From the NCBI GenBank assembly GCA_964444795.1, contig CAYUIQ010000017.1, forward strand, positions 1 through 60,873: a stretch of DNA of 60,873 nucleotides, given 5' to 3'. A model generated the notes under the pieces. It ran no database searches and was not told where the DNA came from. It saw only the letters and a list, made by a program, of their open reading frames with translations. A program made the position numbers and the translations under genes. This document shows, piece after piece, positions 8,108 to 15,772 of the stretch (positions within the stretch are counted from its first letter, which is position 1; each line of letters starts with the position of its first letter). This DNA comes from JABMRP01 sp964444795. GTDB taxonomy: Bacteria; Planctomycetota; Planctomycetia; Pirellulales; Thermoguttaceae.

Positions 8108-8146
8108 GGGATTCGGCAAGGGCGGACAAACCGCCCATGGCACCCG
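8108..8146. repeat. Dispersed palindromic repeat, family D, copy 1
   Basis: GATTCGGCAAGGGCGGACAA followed by ACCGCCCATGGCACCCG. Its reverse complement matches the left arm of the element at 59296-59364 almost exactly. It sits 24 bases upstream of the 2H phosphoesterase start. Confidence 0.7.
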
Positions 8147-8173
8147 TGAGCTGCTGAAGTCTCGCGAATTCAA

Positions 8174-8548
8174 CTACCTCAGCTTCAACGCCAAAATCGC
8201 CAGGAGTTGCTCGGGGTCGATCGGTTTCTGGAACATGCCGGAGAGTCCCAGGGCCGTGTAATCGGCGGTCATACTGAAGTTGTCGCCGACCGAACTGAGC
8301 ATGTAGACCGGGGCCGTGTTGCCCAGCAGTTTTAATTCCTTGACGAAATGCGTGCCGGCGTCGACTTCCTCCATCATCAAGTCGACGATCATCAGGTCCG
8401 GCGTGTTTTTCTTGTAGGCCTTGAGCCCCGATTCGGCCGTGCTGGCGGTGGCCACGACGTACTCTTTCGATTCCAGTACGGTCCGCAGGAAGAACAGTAT
8501 GTCGTCATCGTCGTCGATACAGAGAATGACGTGTTTTCCGTCTTGCAT
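8174..8548 (-). CDS. Single-domain response regulator receiver (CheY-like)
   Basis: A 124-residue receiver domain with no output domain. The acidic pocket is DDDDD at residues 12-16, the phospho-acceptor is Asp56 in MIVDLMM, the switch Ser/Thr region is MLSSV near 85, and the conserved Lys is Lys108 in FQKPID. It follows hoxW by 40 bases on the same strand and may be co-transcribed with the hydrogenase operon. Its partner kinase is not in the window. A stand-alone receiver signals by protein-protein contact, but the target is unknown. Confidence 0.88.
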   Translation of the reverse strand: MQDGKHVILCIDDDDDILFFLRTVLESKEYVVATASTAESGLKAYKKNTPDLMIVDLMMEEVDAGTHFVKELKLLGNTAPVYMLSSVGDNFSMTADYTALGLSGMFQKPIDPEQLLAILALKLR

Positions 8549-8588
8549 GGTCTATCCTCGGCCGTTGATACCTTCTTCGTTAGGCGCT

Positions 8589-9065
8589 TTATCCCGCCGT
8601 CTGGCGACAAATGATGCGATCGAGAAACGACGCCACGTGGTCCACCGCCGCTTCGAGATTCGCTTGGGCTTCTGCCGACAATCGTTCTTCCAAGACGTCG
8701 AACTCGTATCCGCGGATGGTCAACAAGTACGCCTCGGGCCGGGCGGAAAAAAGCTCGGCGGCCAACGTCAGCACGGCTCGCGGGTCGAGATGGTGGCTGG
8801 TGAAACTGGCCCACTCGGCCGCCGGTTCGATTCGTTCCAGAGCAAACGGTTCGGTCCCAGTGATTGCCGCGTCGGCGAAGACGACCACGTCACACCGGGC
8901 TACTTCCGCCGCGTCTTCGACGGTCAACTGGTAGTTCGACTCGACGGTCACGCCGGGCAGGCCGCGGCGCTCGATCGCCTCGGCCAACGCGGGACCCAGG
9001 CCATCGTCTTGCCGGCCGGGATTGCCGTAGCCGAGGATCAGCACTTGCACTTTGCCGTCGTTCAT
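8589..9065 (-). CDS. hoxW: [NiFe]-hydrogenase maturation protease
   Basis: A 158-residue endopeptidase of the HyaD/HycI/HoxW family that removes the C-terminal tail of the large subunit after nickel insertion. The N-terminal motif is ILGYGNPGRQDDG (residues 10-22), whose Asp pair provides one nickel contact. VVVFADAA supplies the second acid near residue 66 and SHH near 97 supplies the His. The ATG at 9065 overlaps the stop of hoxH (ATGA), a coupling arrangement that also settles the start; the longer frame to 9161 lies inside hoxH. Its presence right after hoxH indicates that HoxH is its substrate. Confidence 0.92.
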   Translation of the reverse strand: MNDGKVQVLILGYGNPGRQDDGLGPALAEAIERRGLPGVTVESNYQLTVEDAAEVARCDVVVFADAAITGTEPFALERIEPAAEWASFTSHHLDPRAVLTLAAELFSARPEAYLLTIRGYEFDVLEERLSAEAQANLEAAVDHVASFLDRIICRQTAG

Positions 9066-10507
9066 CCCTTGCACTTCCGATCCACGAGGTTTCCCTGGTG
9101 ATCGACCAAGCTCACTTCTAGCGGCATCTGGCCGAAGGCATGGGTGGCGCACGACAGGCACGGGTCGTACGCCCGGATGGCCACCTCGACGCGGTTGAGC
9201 AGCCCCTCGGTAATCTCCGCCTTGCCCGAGAGGTGATCGGCGGCCACTTTGCCCACGGCCCGGTTCATCGGCTCGTTGTTGCTGGTCGTGGAGACGATCA
9301 GGTTGGCCATGGTGATCTGGTCGTTGGCGTCGACCCGATAATGATGAAAAAGCGTTCCGCGGGGCGCTTCGAGGATGGCTACTGCTTCATCGCGGCGCTG
9401 GCCCTTAACGACCAGATCGGTGCCTTGCAGGTCGGGATCCTCGAGCAGCTCGCGGATTTTCTCGCCCGAGTGCAATAGCTCGATCATCCGGGCCCAATGA
9501 TAGGCCATGGTCACGTTGCACGGCTTGCCGTCGCTCAGTTTCAGCAGTTCTTTCCGCGCGGCGTCGGCCTCGGGGGTGTCGATGAAATCACACGTATTGA
9601 TCCGGGCCAGCGGGCCGACGCGATACCAGCCGTCTTTCGGACCGATCGACCGGATGAACGGAAACTTCATGTACGTCCAGGACCGCACTTCCTCGGCGAT
9701 TGTTTTGTCGTAATCCTGCGGATCGACGCCGTCGAAGATCGGGCCACCGGCCGAGTCGATCGCCCGCAGATCGCCGTGGTAGAGGTCCATCGCTCCGTCG
9801 GCACGAACGATCGACAGATGGTTCGAGTCGAAGGAGCCGAAGGGGGCCACCGCCGCGAGATTGTCGACGGTGTAGTCGGCGGCGATCTTCACGGCATCGC
9901 GACACCACTGGAGCATCTGCTCGATTTCCGCTAGAAACCGATCCCGCTCGGCGATGGACAGGTTCTTGTTCACCCCGCCGGGAATGGCCCCCGTGCCGTG
10001 GATCTTCTTGCCCGCGGTGGCTTCGATGATCTCCTGCCCGTACTTGCGCATCATCACGCCTTGCACGGCCAGATCGGGGAATTTCCTCGCCACGCCGATC
10101 ACGTTGCGCACCGCCACGTCGGCGTCGAACCCGAAGAGCAAGTCGGGCGAAGCGAGGTGGAAGAAATGCAGGGCGTGTGACTGAAACATCTGCGCATAAT
10201 GCATCAGGCGACGGATCTTCTCCGCCGTGAAGGTGAGATGCTCGCCGCCGACGATCCGGTCCATCGCCTTCGCCGCACACAGATGGTGACTGACCGGGCA
10301 GATGCCGCAGAGCCGCTGCACCAACACGGGCACCTCCCAGAAGGGGCGCCCCTGGATGAACCGCTCGAAGCCGCGAAACTCGACGATGTGTAGCCGCGTC
10401 TGCGTGACCCGGTTCGATTCGTCCAGCAGGATCGTTACCTTGCCGTGTCCCTCGACCCGGGTGACGGGCTCGATGACGATTCGTTTCTCTCCGGCGGATT
10501 TCACCAC
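9062..10507 (-). CDS. hoxH: NAD-linked [NiFe]-hydrogenase large subunit
   Basis: A 481-residue nickel-iron active-site subunit. The N-terminal ligand motif is RLCGICPVSHH (Cys67, Cys70) and the C-terminal one is DPCLSCATH (Cys450, Cys453, His456). The 25 residues after His456 form the tail expected to be removed by the adjacent protease. Length and motif forms fit group 3d (HoxH of the soluble NAD-reducing enzyme). It starts at GTG 10507 or at the next GTG, 10504; a GGAG just upstream favours the second by spacing. It follows hoxY by 20 bases and overlaps hoxW. It catalyses reversible H2 cleavage in the cytoplasm; no Tat signal is present on either hydrogenase subunit. Confidence 0.96.
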   Translation of the reverse strand: MVKSAGEKRIVIEPVTRVEGHGKVTILLDESNRVTQTRLHIVEFRGFERFIQGRPFWEVPVLVQRLCGICPVSHHLCAAKAMDRIVGGEHLTFTAEKIRRLMHYAQMFQSHALHFFHLASPDLLFGFDADVAVRNVIGVARKFPDLAVQGVMMRKYGQEIIEATAGKKIHGTGAIPGGVNKNLSIAERDRFLAEIEQMLQWCRDAVKIAADYTVDNLAAVAPFGSFDSNHLSIVRADGAMDLYHGDLRAIDSAGGPIFDGVDPQDYDKTIAEEVRSWTYMKFPFIRSIGPKDGWYRVGPLARINTCDFIDTPEADAARKELLKLSDGKPCNVTMAYHWARMIELLHSGEKIRELLEDPDLQGTDLVVKGQRRDEAVAILEAPRGTLFHHYRVDANDQITMANLIVSTTSNNEPMNRAVGKVAADHLSGKAEITEGLLNRVEVAIRAYDPCLSCATHAFGQMPLEVSLVDHQGNLVDRKCKG

Positions 10508-10527
10508 TTCTCCAACTCCCCCCGATG

Positions 10528-11073
10528 TCAGTCGTATTTGATCAGATCGTAAGGCAACTCGATCGGCTCACCGGCCAACAGCGCCGAGAGCGCCGCCCAG
10601 ATCGTGTCGGCCGACGGCGGGCAACCCGGCAGATGGTAGTCGATCCGGACCACTTCGTGGCAAGGGTAGACCTTATTCAGCAGAAGCGGAATCTCCGGAT
10701 CGTCGGGCAACTGGTCGCTCGGATTGTAGACGGTCGGCCCGTCACGATAGGCTTCGTCGAAGCACTCCTCCAGCGGGATGTTGTTGCGCATCGCCGGGAT
10801 GCCGCCCATGGTGGCACAATCGCCGGTGGAGATGAGGATTTCGCAGTGCTCGCGAAACTCGTGCAGCACACGGACATTTTCCTCGTTGCAGCAGCCGCCC
10901 TCGATGAGGCCGACGGTCACCGGGCCGGTCAGTTCCTTGATGTCGTCGATGGGCGAACGGTCGAAGTCGACCAGTTGGATCAGGTCGAGGATTCGCTCGT
11001 CGATATCCAACAGCGACATGTGGCAGCCGAAGCACCCGGCCAGCGAGGTGGTGGCCACTTTCGGTTTGGTCAT
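10528..11073 (-). CDS. hoxY: NAD-linked [NiFe]-hydrogenase small subunit
   Basis: A 181-residue electron-transfer subunit that holds the single proximal [4Fe-4S] cluster. The ligands visible are Cys14 and Cys17 (GCFGCHMS), the Cys of STGDCATMGG, and the Cys of PGCPPS. The short length without a C-terminal three-cluster domain and the lack of a signal peptide are as expected for HoxY of soluble bidirectional hydrogenases rather than membrane uptake enzymes. Its ATG overlaps the stop of hoxU by four bases, indicating translational coupling within the operon. Confidence 0.95.
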   Translation of the reverse strand: MTKPKVATTSLAGCFGCHMSLLDIDERILDLIQLVDFDRSPIDDIKELTGPVTVGLIEGGCCNEENVRVLHEFREHCEILISTGDCATMGGIPAMRNNIPLEECFDEAYRDGPTVYNPSDQLPDDPEIPLLLNKVYPCHEVVRIDYHLPGCPPSADTIWAALSALLAGEPIELPYDLIKYD

Positions 11074-11786
11074 GGGGCAGGGTTCCTTGGCTTCTCAATA
11101 CCTGATCCGATCGGTTCGGCGTCGTACGGTCGCTGCCCGATGGGCACTTTGAACCCAACTCGCTTGGGCATCAGCGAACCGACCGGGCAAACGTCCATCG
11201 CCCGATCGGTCGTTGCAATGTCGGTGTCGGCCAGACCCGACTGGGCGCCGACGGCCAGCGATCGCTCGGGGCCGCGGCCAACCATGCCGAAGACGCTCTT
11301 GCCGTCGACGTCGCGCGAAGCACGGAGGCACCGGGCACACAACACGCAACGGTTGCGGTCGAGGATCACGTCGCCGTGCGAGGCGTCGATCTCCCGTTCG
11401 GGCCAGAGGTAAGGGTATTTCGGTGCGGTGATCCCGAACCGGTAGGCCAGGGCTTGCAGTTCGCAATTGCCGCTTTTCTCGCAATACATGCAATAGTGAT
11501 TGCCTTCGATCAGCAGCATCTCGATCAGGTCGCGACGCACGGCGGCGAGTTTCGGCGTGTCGTTCTCGACGATCATGCCGTCGGCGATCGGCTGGATGCA
11601 GGCCGATTGCGGCCGGCCGCTGACCATCACCGTGCAGACGCGGCAGCTACCGTACGGAGCCAGCCCCTTGAGGAAGCAGAGCCGGGGGATGTAGATGCCG
11701 GCCGCTTCGGCCGCCTGAAGAATCGTCTGCCCGGGACGACCTTGCACCTCAACACCGTCGATCAACAAAGTGATGGGTTTGCTCAT
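11070..11786 (-). CDS. hoxU: Diaphorase iron-sulfur subunit
   Basis: A 238-residue protein matching the N-terminal part of complex I subunit NuoG. A plant-type [2Fe-2S] ferredoxin domain has Cys37, Cys48, Cys51 and Cys63. Next is a His-Cys motif, HYCMYCEKSGNC (His97, Cys99, Cys102, Cys108), for one [4Fe-4S] cluster. A further set Cys147, Cys150, Cys153 and Cys200 holds another. It passes electrons between HoxF and the hydrogenase dimer. It lies 30 bases after hoxF and overlaps hoxY by ATGA. Confidence 0.95.
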   Translation of the reverse strand: MSKPITLLIDGVEVQGRPGQTILQAAEAAGIYIPRLCFLKGLAPYGSCRVCTVMVSGRPQSACIQPIADGMIVENDTPKLAAVRRDLIEMLLIEGNHYCMYCEKSGNCELQALAYRFGITAPKYPYLWPEREIDASHGDVILDRNRCVLCARCLRASRDVDGKSVFGMVGRGPERSLAVGAQSGLADTDIATTDRAMDVCPVGSLMPKRVGFKVPIGQRPYDAEPIGSGIEKPRNPAP

Positions 11787-11816
11787 GTCGCGATCTCGTT
11801 TTCGCCGGTGACGTTG

Positions 11817-13634
11817 CTAATCCGTAAAACAAACCGATTTGCGGCCGACGATCGTTTCGGCCCCGGCCAGCGCGGCGCGAATATCGAACGACGGGTCTCG
11901 GCCGTCGTCCGGCGTCTTGGCCGCGGCTTCGTAAAGCGGCCGGAAGTTTTTCAGCGTTGAGAGCACGGGGTTGGGCGACGTCTGTCCCAGCCCACACCGG
12001 CTGGCCGTCTTCACCGACTGGCCAAGCGTCTGGAGATAGTCAATGTCGTCGATGGTGGCCGTACCGGCGAGAAACCGCTCGAGGCGTTCTCTCAAGAGCA
12101 CGTTACCCACCCGGCAGGGTGTGCAATAGCCGCAACTCTCCTCGATGAAGAAATCGAGGAACTCCGCGGCAATCTCCAGCAGGTTGCGGCGGGAGTTGAA
12201 CACCATCACCGCCCCGCCGGTGGCCAGATGATCGTAGCAGACGGGTCGGTCGAAGTCGGCCGGGCCGACCATCTGCCCGCTGGGACCGCCCATCTGCACC
12301 GCGGCGGTGTCCTCGGCTCCGCAGAGCGAGAGCACCTTGGTCAAGGTCACGCCGAACGGTATTTCGTAAACCCCCGGCTTGGAACAGTCGCCGGAGATGC
12401 TCAACAGCTTGGTGCCGGCCGATCCCCGGCTCCCCATCTTGGCAAACCAGCCGGGGCCTTTCTCAAGAATGCGGGCGACCTTACAGAACGTCTCGACGTT
12501 GTTGACCACCGTCGGGCAGTCCATGAATCCCTGTTGGGCGGGAAACGGCGGCCGGTTCTTCGGATCGCCGCGCACGCCTTCGCAACTTGTGATCAGGGCC
12601 GTTTCTTCCCCGCAAATGTAGGAGCCGGCGCCCATCTGAATACGCACGTCGAAGCAGAACCCCTTACGGCCGGCGATGTTCTTGCCCAACAGGCCCGCTT
12701 TGCGCCGCTGGGCGATGGTGTCTTCGAGGAAATGCCGCAAGTAGGCGTATTCGCCTCGCAGGTAAAGGATGCCCGTGTCGGAGCCGACCGCGTAGCCGGC
12801 AATCGCCATGCCCGCCAACAGCAGACCGGGGCGTTCGGTAAGGATGACGCGGTCCTTAAAGGTCCCCGGCTCGCCCTCGTCGGCATTGCAGATAACGTAC
12901 TTCTTCTCGCCCTCGGCGGCTCGGGCAAACTCCCACTTCATGCCGGTGGGAAAACCGGCCCCACCCCGGCCTCGCAACCGCGACGTCTTCACCGCGTTGA
13001 TCACCTCGACCGGGCTCATGGCCAAGGCGGCACGCACGCCGGCGCCCGGTTTTTTCGCCGTGAAGACCACCTTGCCGGGAAGCCGAATGTTGTTGTGGAC
13101 CATTGCCCTGACGCGGTCGTCGGCATTGTTGCCGTCGCCCAAACGGCCGACCAGCTTCGTCGGGTCGGGATCTTCCCGCAACCGCCGGACTATCGCACGC
13201 GCCTGGTCGCTGCTGAGATCGGTCACCACCACGTCGTTGACCAGCGCGGCCGGCGCCTGATCGCTCATGCCGATACAGGGAGTAAACTCCAGGGAAATCT
13301 TGCCGTCGGGAGTCGTTTGGCCAAAGTCGATCCCCGTTTCCACGCGCAAGGCCGCGGCGACTTCGTCCACCCCTTTCAGCCGGTCGATCACGTCGTTGCA
13401 CAGACGGATCACCACCTGCCCCCGCGGTTTGTCGTTGAGAAACGCGTAGAACGAAACGATGCCCTCCACCTCCACGCGCGGGCAGCCAAGTTGGCCGGCA
13501 ATTTGGTCGACGGCCTCCAGGCCGACACAGCCGAGCCGCTCCTGCACGGCCAGAGCAATATCCAACAGCCGCGTGCGATCGTTGTCGTGTACCTGGCAGG
13601 CTTCCCGAATCACGTCTTGCGATGAGGCATTCAT
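11817..13634 (-). CDS. hoxF: NAD-linked hydrogenase diaphorase flavoprotein (NuoE-NuoF fusion type)
   Basis: A 605-residue fused protein. Residues 1-140 are NuoE-like, but only Cys79 and Cys120 of the usual four cluster ligands remain, as I recall for the proteobacterial HoxF. Residues about 180-600 are NuoF-like: the NAD-binding glycine-rich loop RGRGGAGFPTG (221-231), the FMN motif CNADEGEPGTF (249-259), and [4Fe-4S] ligands Cys501, Cys504, Cys507 (ESCGYCTPC) and Cys547 (SRCGLG). It exchanges electrons between FMN and NAD(H). The ATG at 13634 fits the family N-terminus and length of about 600; no close Shine-Dalgarno is visible, though AAGGAGA lies about 40 bases upstream. First gene of the operon. 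Confidence 0.95.
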   Translation of the reverse strand: MNASSQDVIREACQVHDNDRTRLLDIALAVQERLGCVGLEAVDQIAGQLGCPRVEVEGIVSFYAFLNDKPRGQVVIRLCNDVIDRLKGVDEVAAALRVETGIDFGQTTPDGKISLEFTPCIGMSDQAPAALVNDVVVTDLSSDQARAIVRRLREDPDPTKLVGRLGDGNNADDRVRAMVHNNIRLPGKVVFTAKKPGAGVRAALAMSPVEVINAVKTSRLRGRGGAGFPTGMKWEFARAAEGEKKYVICNADEGEPGTFKDRVILTERPGLLLAGMAIAGYAVGSDTGILYLRGEYAYLRHFLEDTIAQRRKAGLLGKNIAGRKGFCFDVRIQMGAGSYICGEETALITSCEGVRGDPKNRPPFPAQQGFMDCPTVVNNVETFCKVARILEKGPGWFAKMGSRGSAGTKLLSISGDCSKPGVYEIPFGVTLTKVLSLCGAEDTAAVQMGGPSGQMVGPADFDRPVCYDHLATGGAVMVFNSRRNLLEIAAEFLDFFIEESCGYCTPCRVGNVLLRERLERFLAGTATIDDIDYLQTLGQSVKTASRCGLGQTSPNPVLSTLKNFRPLYEAAAKTPDDGRDPSFDIRAALAGAETIVGRKSVCFTD

Positions 13635-14107
13635 GGGCGAAACCGACTGCTGGTGTTGGCGGGCGTGACCGTCTCCTTTTCCCACGGCGATACTCTGGTG
13701 TATCGACGATCGGACGTCAAGGGGCTCGGAGGACGAATTCCACGGAGATTTCTGAAGAAGCAGGCCAAGTGGCAGCCGATCAGACGCACTTCGGACCTGC
13801 ATCCCCCCCAACAGGAGATGGTATGCCGCAGTCGATACGCTTCAAACCCCCATCGCGGCAGGGGGCCCGGTGCTGATCCGGGTGCCCGGCCCGGTCTTCA
13901 AGACCGCCGAATCGGAGGAAAAACGCCTCCGCGGATCCGGAAAACAGACGTCTCCGCGGCGCACGCGATTACAGGGTCCGCAGCGCGCGGTGACGGAGTC
14001 CGTGGACCGTCATTGTCCGGGCGCGGAGAGATCAGAGGATACGCTCTCGTGGAACACGATGCGCTCGTCGGAAGAATCCGATTCGCTTGGGAAGACGGCT
14101 TCAATTC
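13635..14107. other. Intergenic region upstream of hoxF
   Basis: No convincing gene on either strand. It must hold the hox operon promoter; a TTGACG hexamer is readable on the minus strand at 13720-13715 but without a well-spaced -10. The segment 13865-13960 is full of small hairpins, including CGGAGG/CCTCCG (13913-13931) and CCGCGGA/TCCGCGG arms around 13929-13959. Plus-strand open frames here have no recognisable content. Confidence 0.5.
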
Positions 14108-14686
14108 TTAGTCGTCACAACCGCAGTCGGCGTCTTCTCCGCCCCAGGTCGTTGCCGTGGTCACGCCGGAGGTTTCGGACAATCCGGCCGTCTCCTTCTT
14201 CACCAGCGAACTGGCCTTGAAGGTTCGGCCCGTGAAGTCGATGCAGATCCATTTCAGGGCGTTGAGAAACGGCTTCTGGCTCAACTCGACGCATACGGTC
14301 ACGCGGACTTCCTCCTCGTCGACCACGGGCGTGGCCGGCGGGCAGCAAGACCACTCGCCCCTTTGCGCGGGCGGGTCCTGAGGGTCGTCGCCGTCTTCGA
14401 GCACGAAACTCGCGCACGAGCCGATGGTGATACCGTGTGGAGAGAGCACCTTGTTGATGACGCATTCCAGCTCGTCCATGTCGGCGCCTTTGCCGGCTTC
14501 CCGGGCGGCCACGGTTGCGGCGTGGGAAACGGCCTGTTCGATCACCAGAGCAACCGCGAACTGGAAGGCCGCCAGGATCACGACCAGCAGGATCGGGATG
14601 ATGAGAATCGCCTGAAGCGCGGCGGAGCCTCGGCGGAGGTTGCGCGGGCGTGTGTGACGTCGTCTTGGCGTAGCGGATCGTTGCAT
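14108..14686 (-). CDS. TadE-like pseudopilin, Cys-rich
   Basis: A 192-residue protein with a basic N-terminus (RRGSAALQ, residues 18-25) and one long hydrophobic segment at about 24-50, then an extracytoplasmic domain. This is the layout of TadE-family pseudopilins of Tad/Flp pilus systems. The glycine before SAALQ resembles a prepilin cleavage site, but the +5 residue is Gln in place of the usual Glu. The outer domain has eight or more cysteines, including GSCASF, CCPP and a terminal DCGCDD, suggesting disulfides. Start: ATG at 14686 with GAGGAAA upstream. It is divergent from a second TadE-like gene. No Tad ATPase or secretin is in the window. Confidence 0.72.
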   Translation of the reverse strand: MQRSATPRRRHTRPRNLRRGSAALQAILIIPILLVVILAAFQFAVALVIEQAVSHAATVAAREAGKGADMDELECVINKVLSPHGITIGSCASFVLEDGDDPQDPPAQRGEWSCCPPATPVVDEEEVRVTVCVELSQKPFLNALKWICIDFTGRTFKASSLVKKETAGLSETSGVTTATTWGGEDADCGCDD

Positions 14687-15155
14687 GTTGATTTCCTCAG
14701 TTTCCGGCAGGTCCGCCGGCGCTGACACCGGGCGGAGTGATCGGGCCGTCGGCAGTCCGATCATGCACTTCCCGTACCACTTTGCCCCGACGTACTCGGT
14801 CATCCGGTTTTCGCGGCGGCAGTCGAGGTGAATTGCTGCTTGCGGCCGTGGTCCCGGCGGTAAAACCCTCGTGGTCGTGATGCTTTTGGGCAACACGAGT
14901 CGCGTCGGGGCAACGGTAGACGGGTGCGACCGCATCACCCTGGGCCGGCGCCCGTGGCGTTGCATCCGGCCACAGGGCGTTGCATTCGGTCAACACGGGG
15001 TGCAGGCGACGGCGGAGAGGATTCGCGTTAAAGCCTTTAGACACGGTGCTTTGCCTCGGGGCCGTCTATTTCGGCACGCCATCTGCTGCTTCGAGCGGTA
15101 CGCAAGAACACCGCTGGACAGAAACACTTCTGGCAGAACCCGTCGAGTGCAAACC
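14687..15155. other. Divergent intergenic region between TadE-like genes
   Basis: A 469-base gap with no convincing gene. The extended open frame that begins at 14871 has no recognisable content before the TadE-like start at 15156. The region should contain the promoters for both divergent pseudopilin genes. I see no clear consensus hexamers or riboswitch. Confidence 0.4.
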
Positions 15156-15719
15156 ATGCAAACACCATCGCACGTTACCATTGCCCGACGCCGATCGCGA
15201 CGCCCGAGAGGCCCGCTGGGCAAACCCCGGCGCGGGACCGCCGTGTTGGAGCTCGTTCTGGCCCTGCCGATCATGCTGATCGCCTTGCTGGCCGTGATCG
15301 AGTTCGGGATCTACTTCGTCAACGTGCAGCAGGTTACCCTGGCATCTCGCGTCGGTGCCGAGGAAGCCTCGCAAACCGAAGGCCTGCTCGCCTACGCCGG
15401 CACCACGGTCCCGGGCAATGTCGTCCATATGGTCGACCAGCAGTTGCAGAGCTCGGGCATCTATTTGCGCCGGATCCGCCTGGAATACGTCAACGAAGAC
15501 AATGAGGTCGTCGAACTGCTCGACCCGGATAGAGAGGATTGTCCCTGCCCGGCGCCTTGTACGTTTGCCACGCCTCCGCCGGGTCATTACGTTCGCCTCA
15601 GCGTCTGCGTTCCGATGAAAGAACTGATGCCGAACTGCCTTACGCTGATCGGTTTCGACATCTGCGACACATCGCACGTGATCCAGTCGACGACGACTTT
15701 CCGTTACGAGATGGACTGA
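15156..15719 (+). CDS. TadE-like pseudopilin
   Basis: A 187-residue protein with a basic leader RRRSRRPRGPLGKPRRG (residues 11-27), then TAVLELVLALPIM and a hydrophobic helix to about residue 55. Cleavage after Gly27 would leave Glu at position +5, the canonical type IV prepilin arrangement. The outer domain carries a CPCPAPC motif and further Cys near the C-terminus (PNCLTL, FDICDT). It is 53 bases upstream of the TadG-like gene on the same strand and probably co-transcribed with it. The true start is the ATG at 15156; no strong Shine-Dalgarno is seen. Confidence 0.78.
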   Translation: MQTPSHVTIARRRSRRPRGPLGKPRRGTAVLELVLALPIMLIALLAVIEFGIYFVNVQQVTLASRVGAEEASQTEGLLAYAGTTVPGNVVHMVDQQLQSSGIYLRRIRLEYVNEDNEVVELLDPDREDCPCPAPCTFATPPPGHYVRLSVCVPMKELMPNCLTLIGFDICDTSHVIQSTTTFRYEMD

Positions 15720-15772
15720 ATCGAGTTTTGATCATCCTTTCTTCCGGCTAACCGACTGATAAAGGTCAATCC

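Noticed and set aside
13861..13960. tRNA-Sec-like or tRNA-Ser-like gene (CTTCAAG loop, long variable-arm-like hairpin)
   Set aside because: The anticodon-like stem-loop CGGT-CTTCAAG-ACCG and a CGGAGG/CCTCCG arm are suggestive, but there is no T-arm (no TTCGA) and no closing acceptor stem on either strand.
13653..14220. Plus-strand open frames upstream of hoxF
   Set aside because: Composition is Arg/Gly-rich without motifs, and the frames cross hairpin-rich DNA and the end of the TadE-like gene.
14687..15155. Cyclic di-GMP or other riboswitch before the pseudopilin genes
   Set aside because: No match to the conserved core of known classes could be read on either strand.
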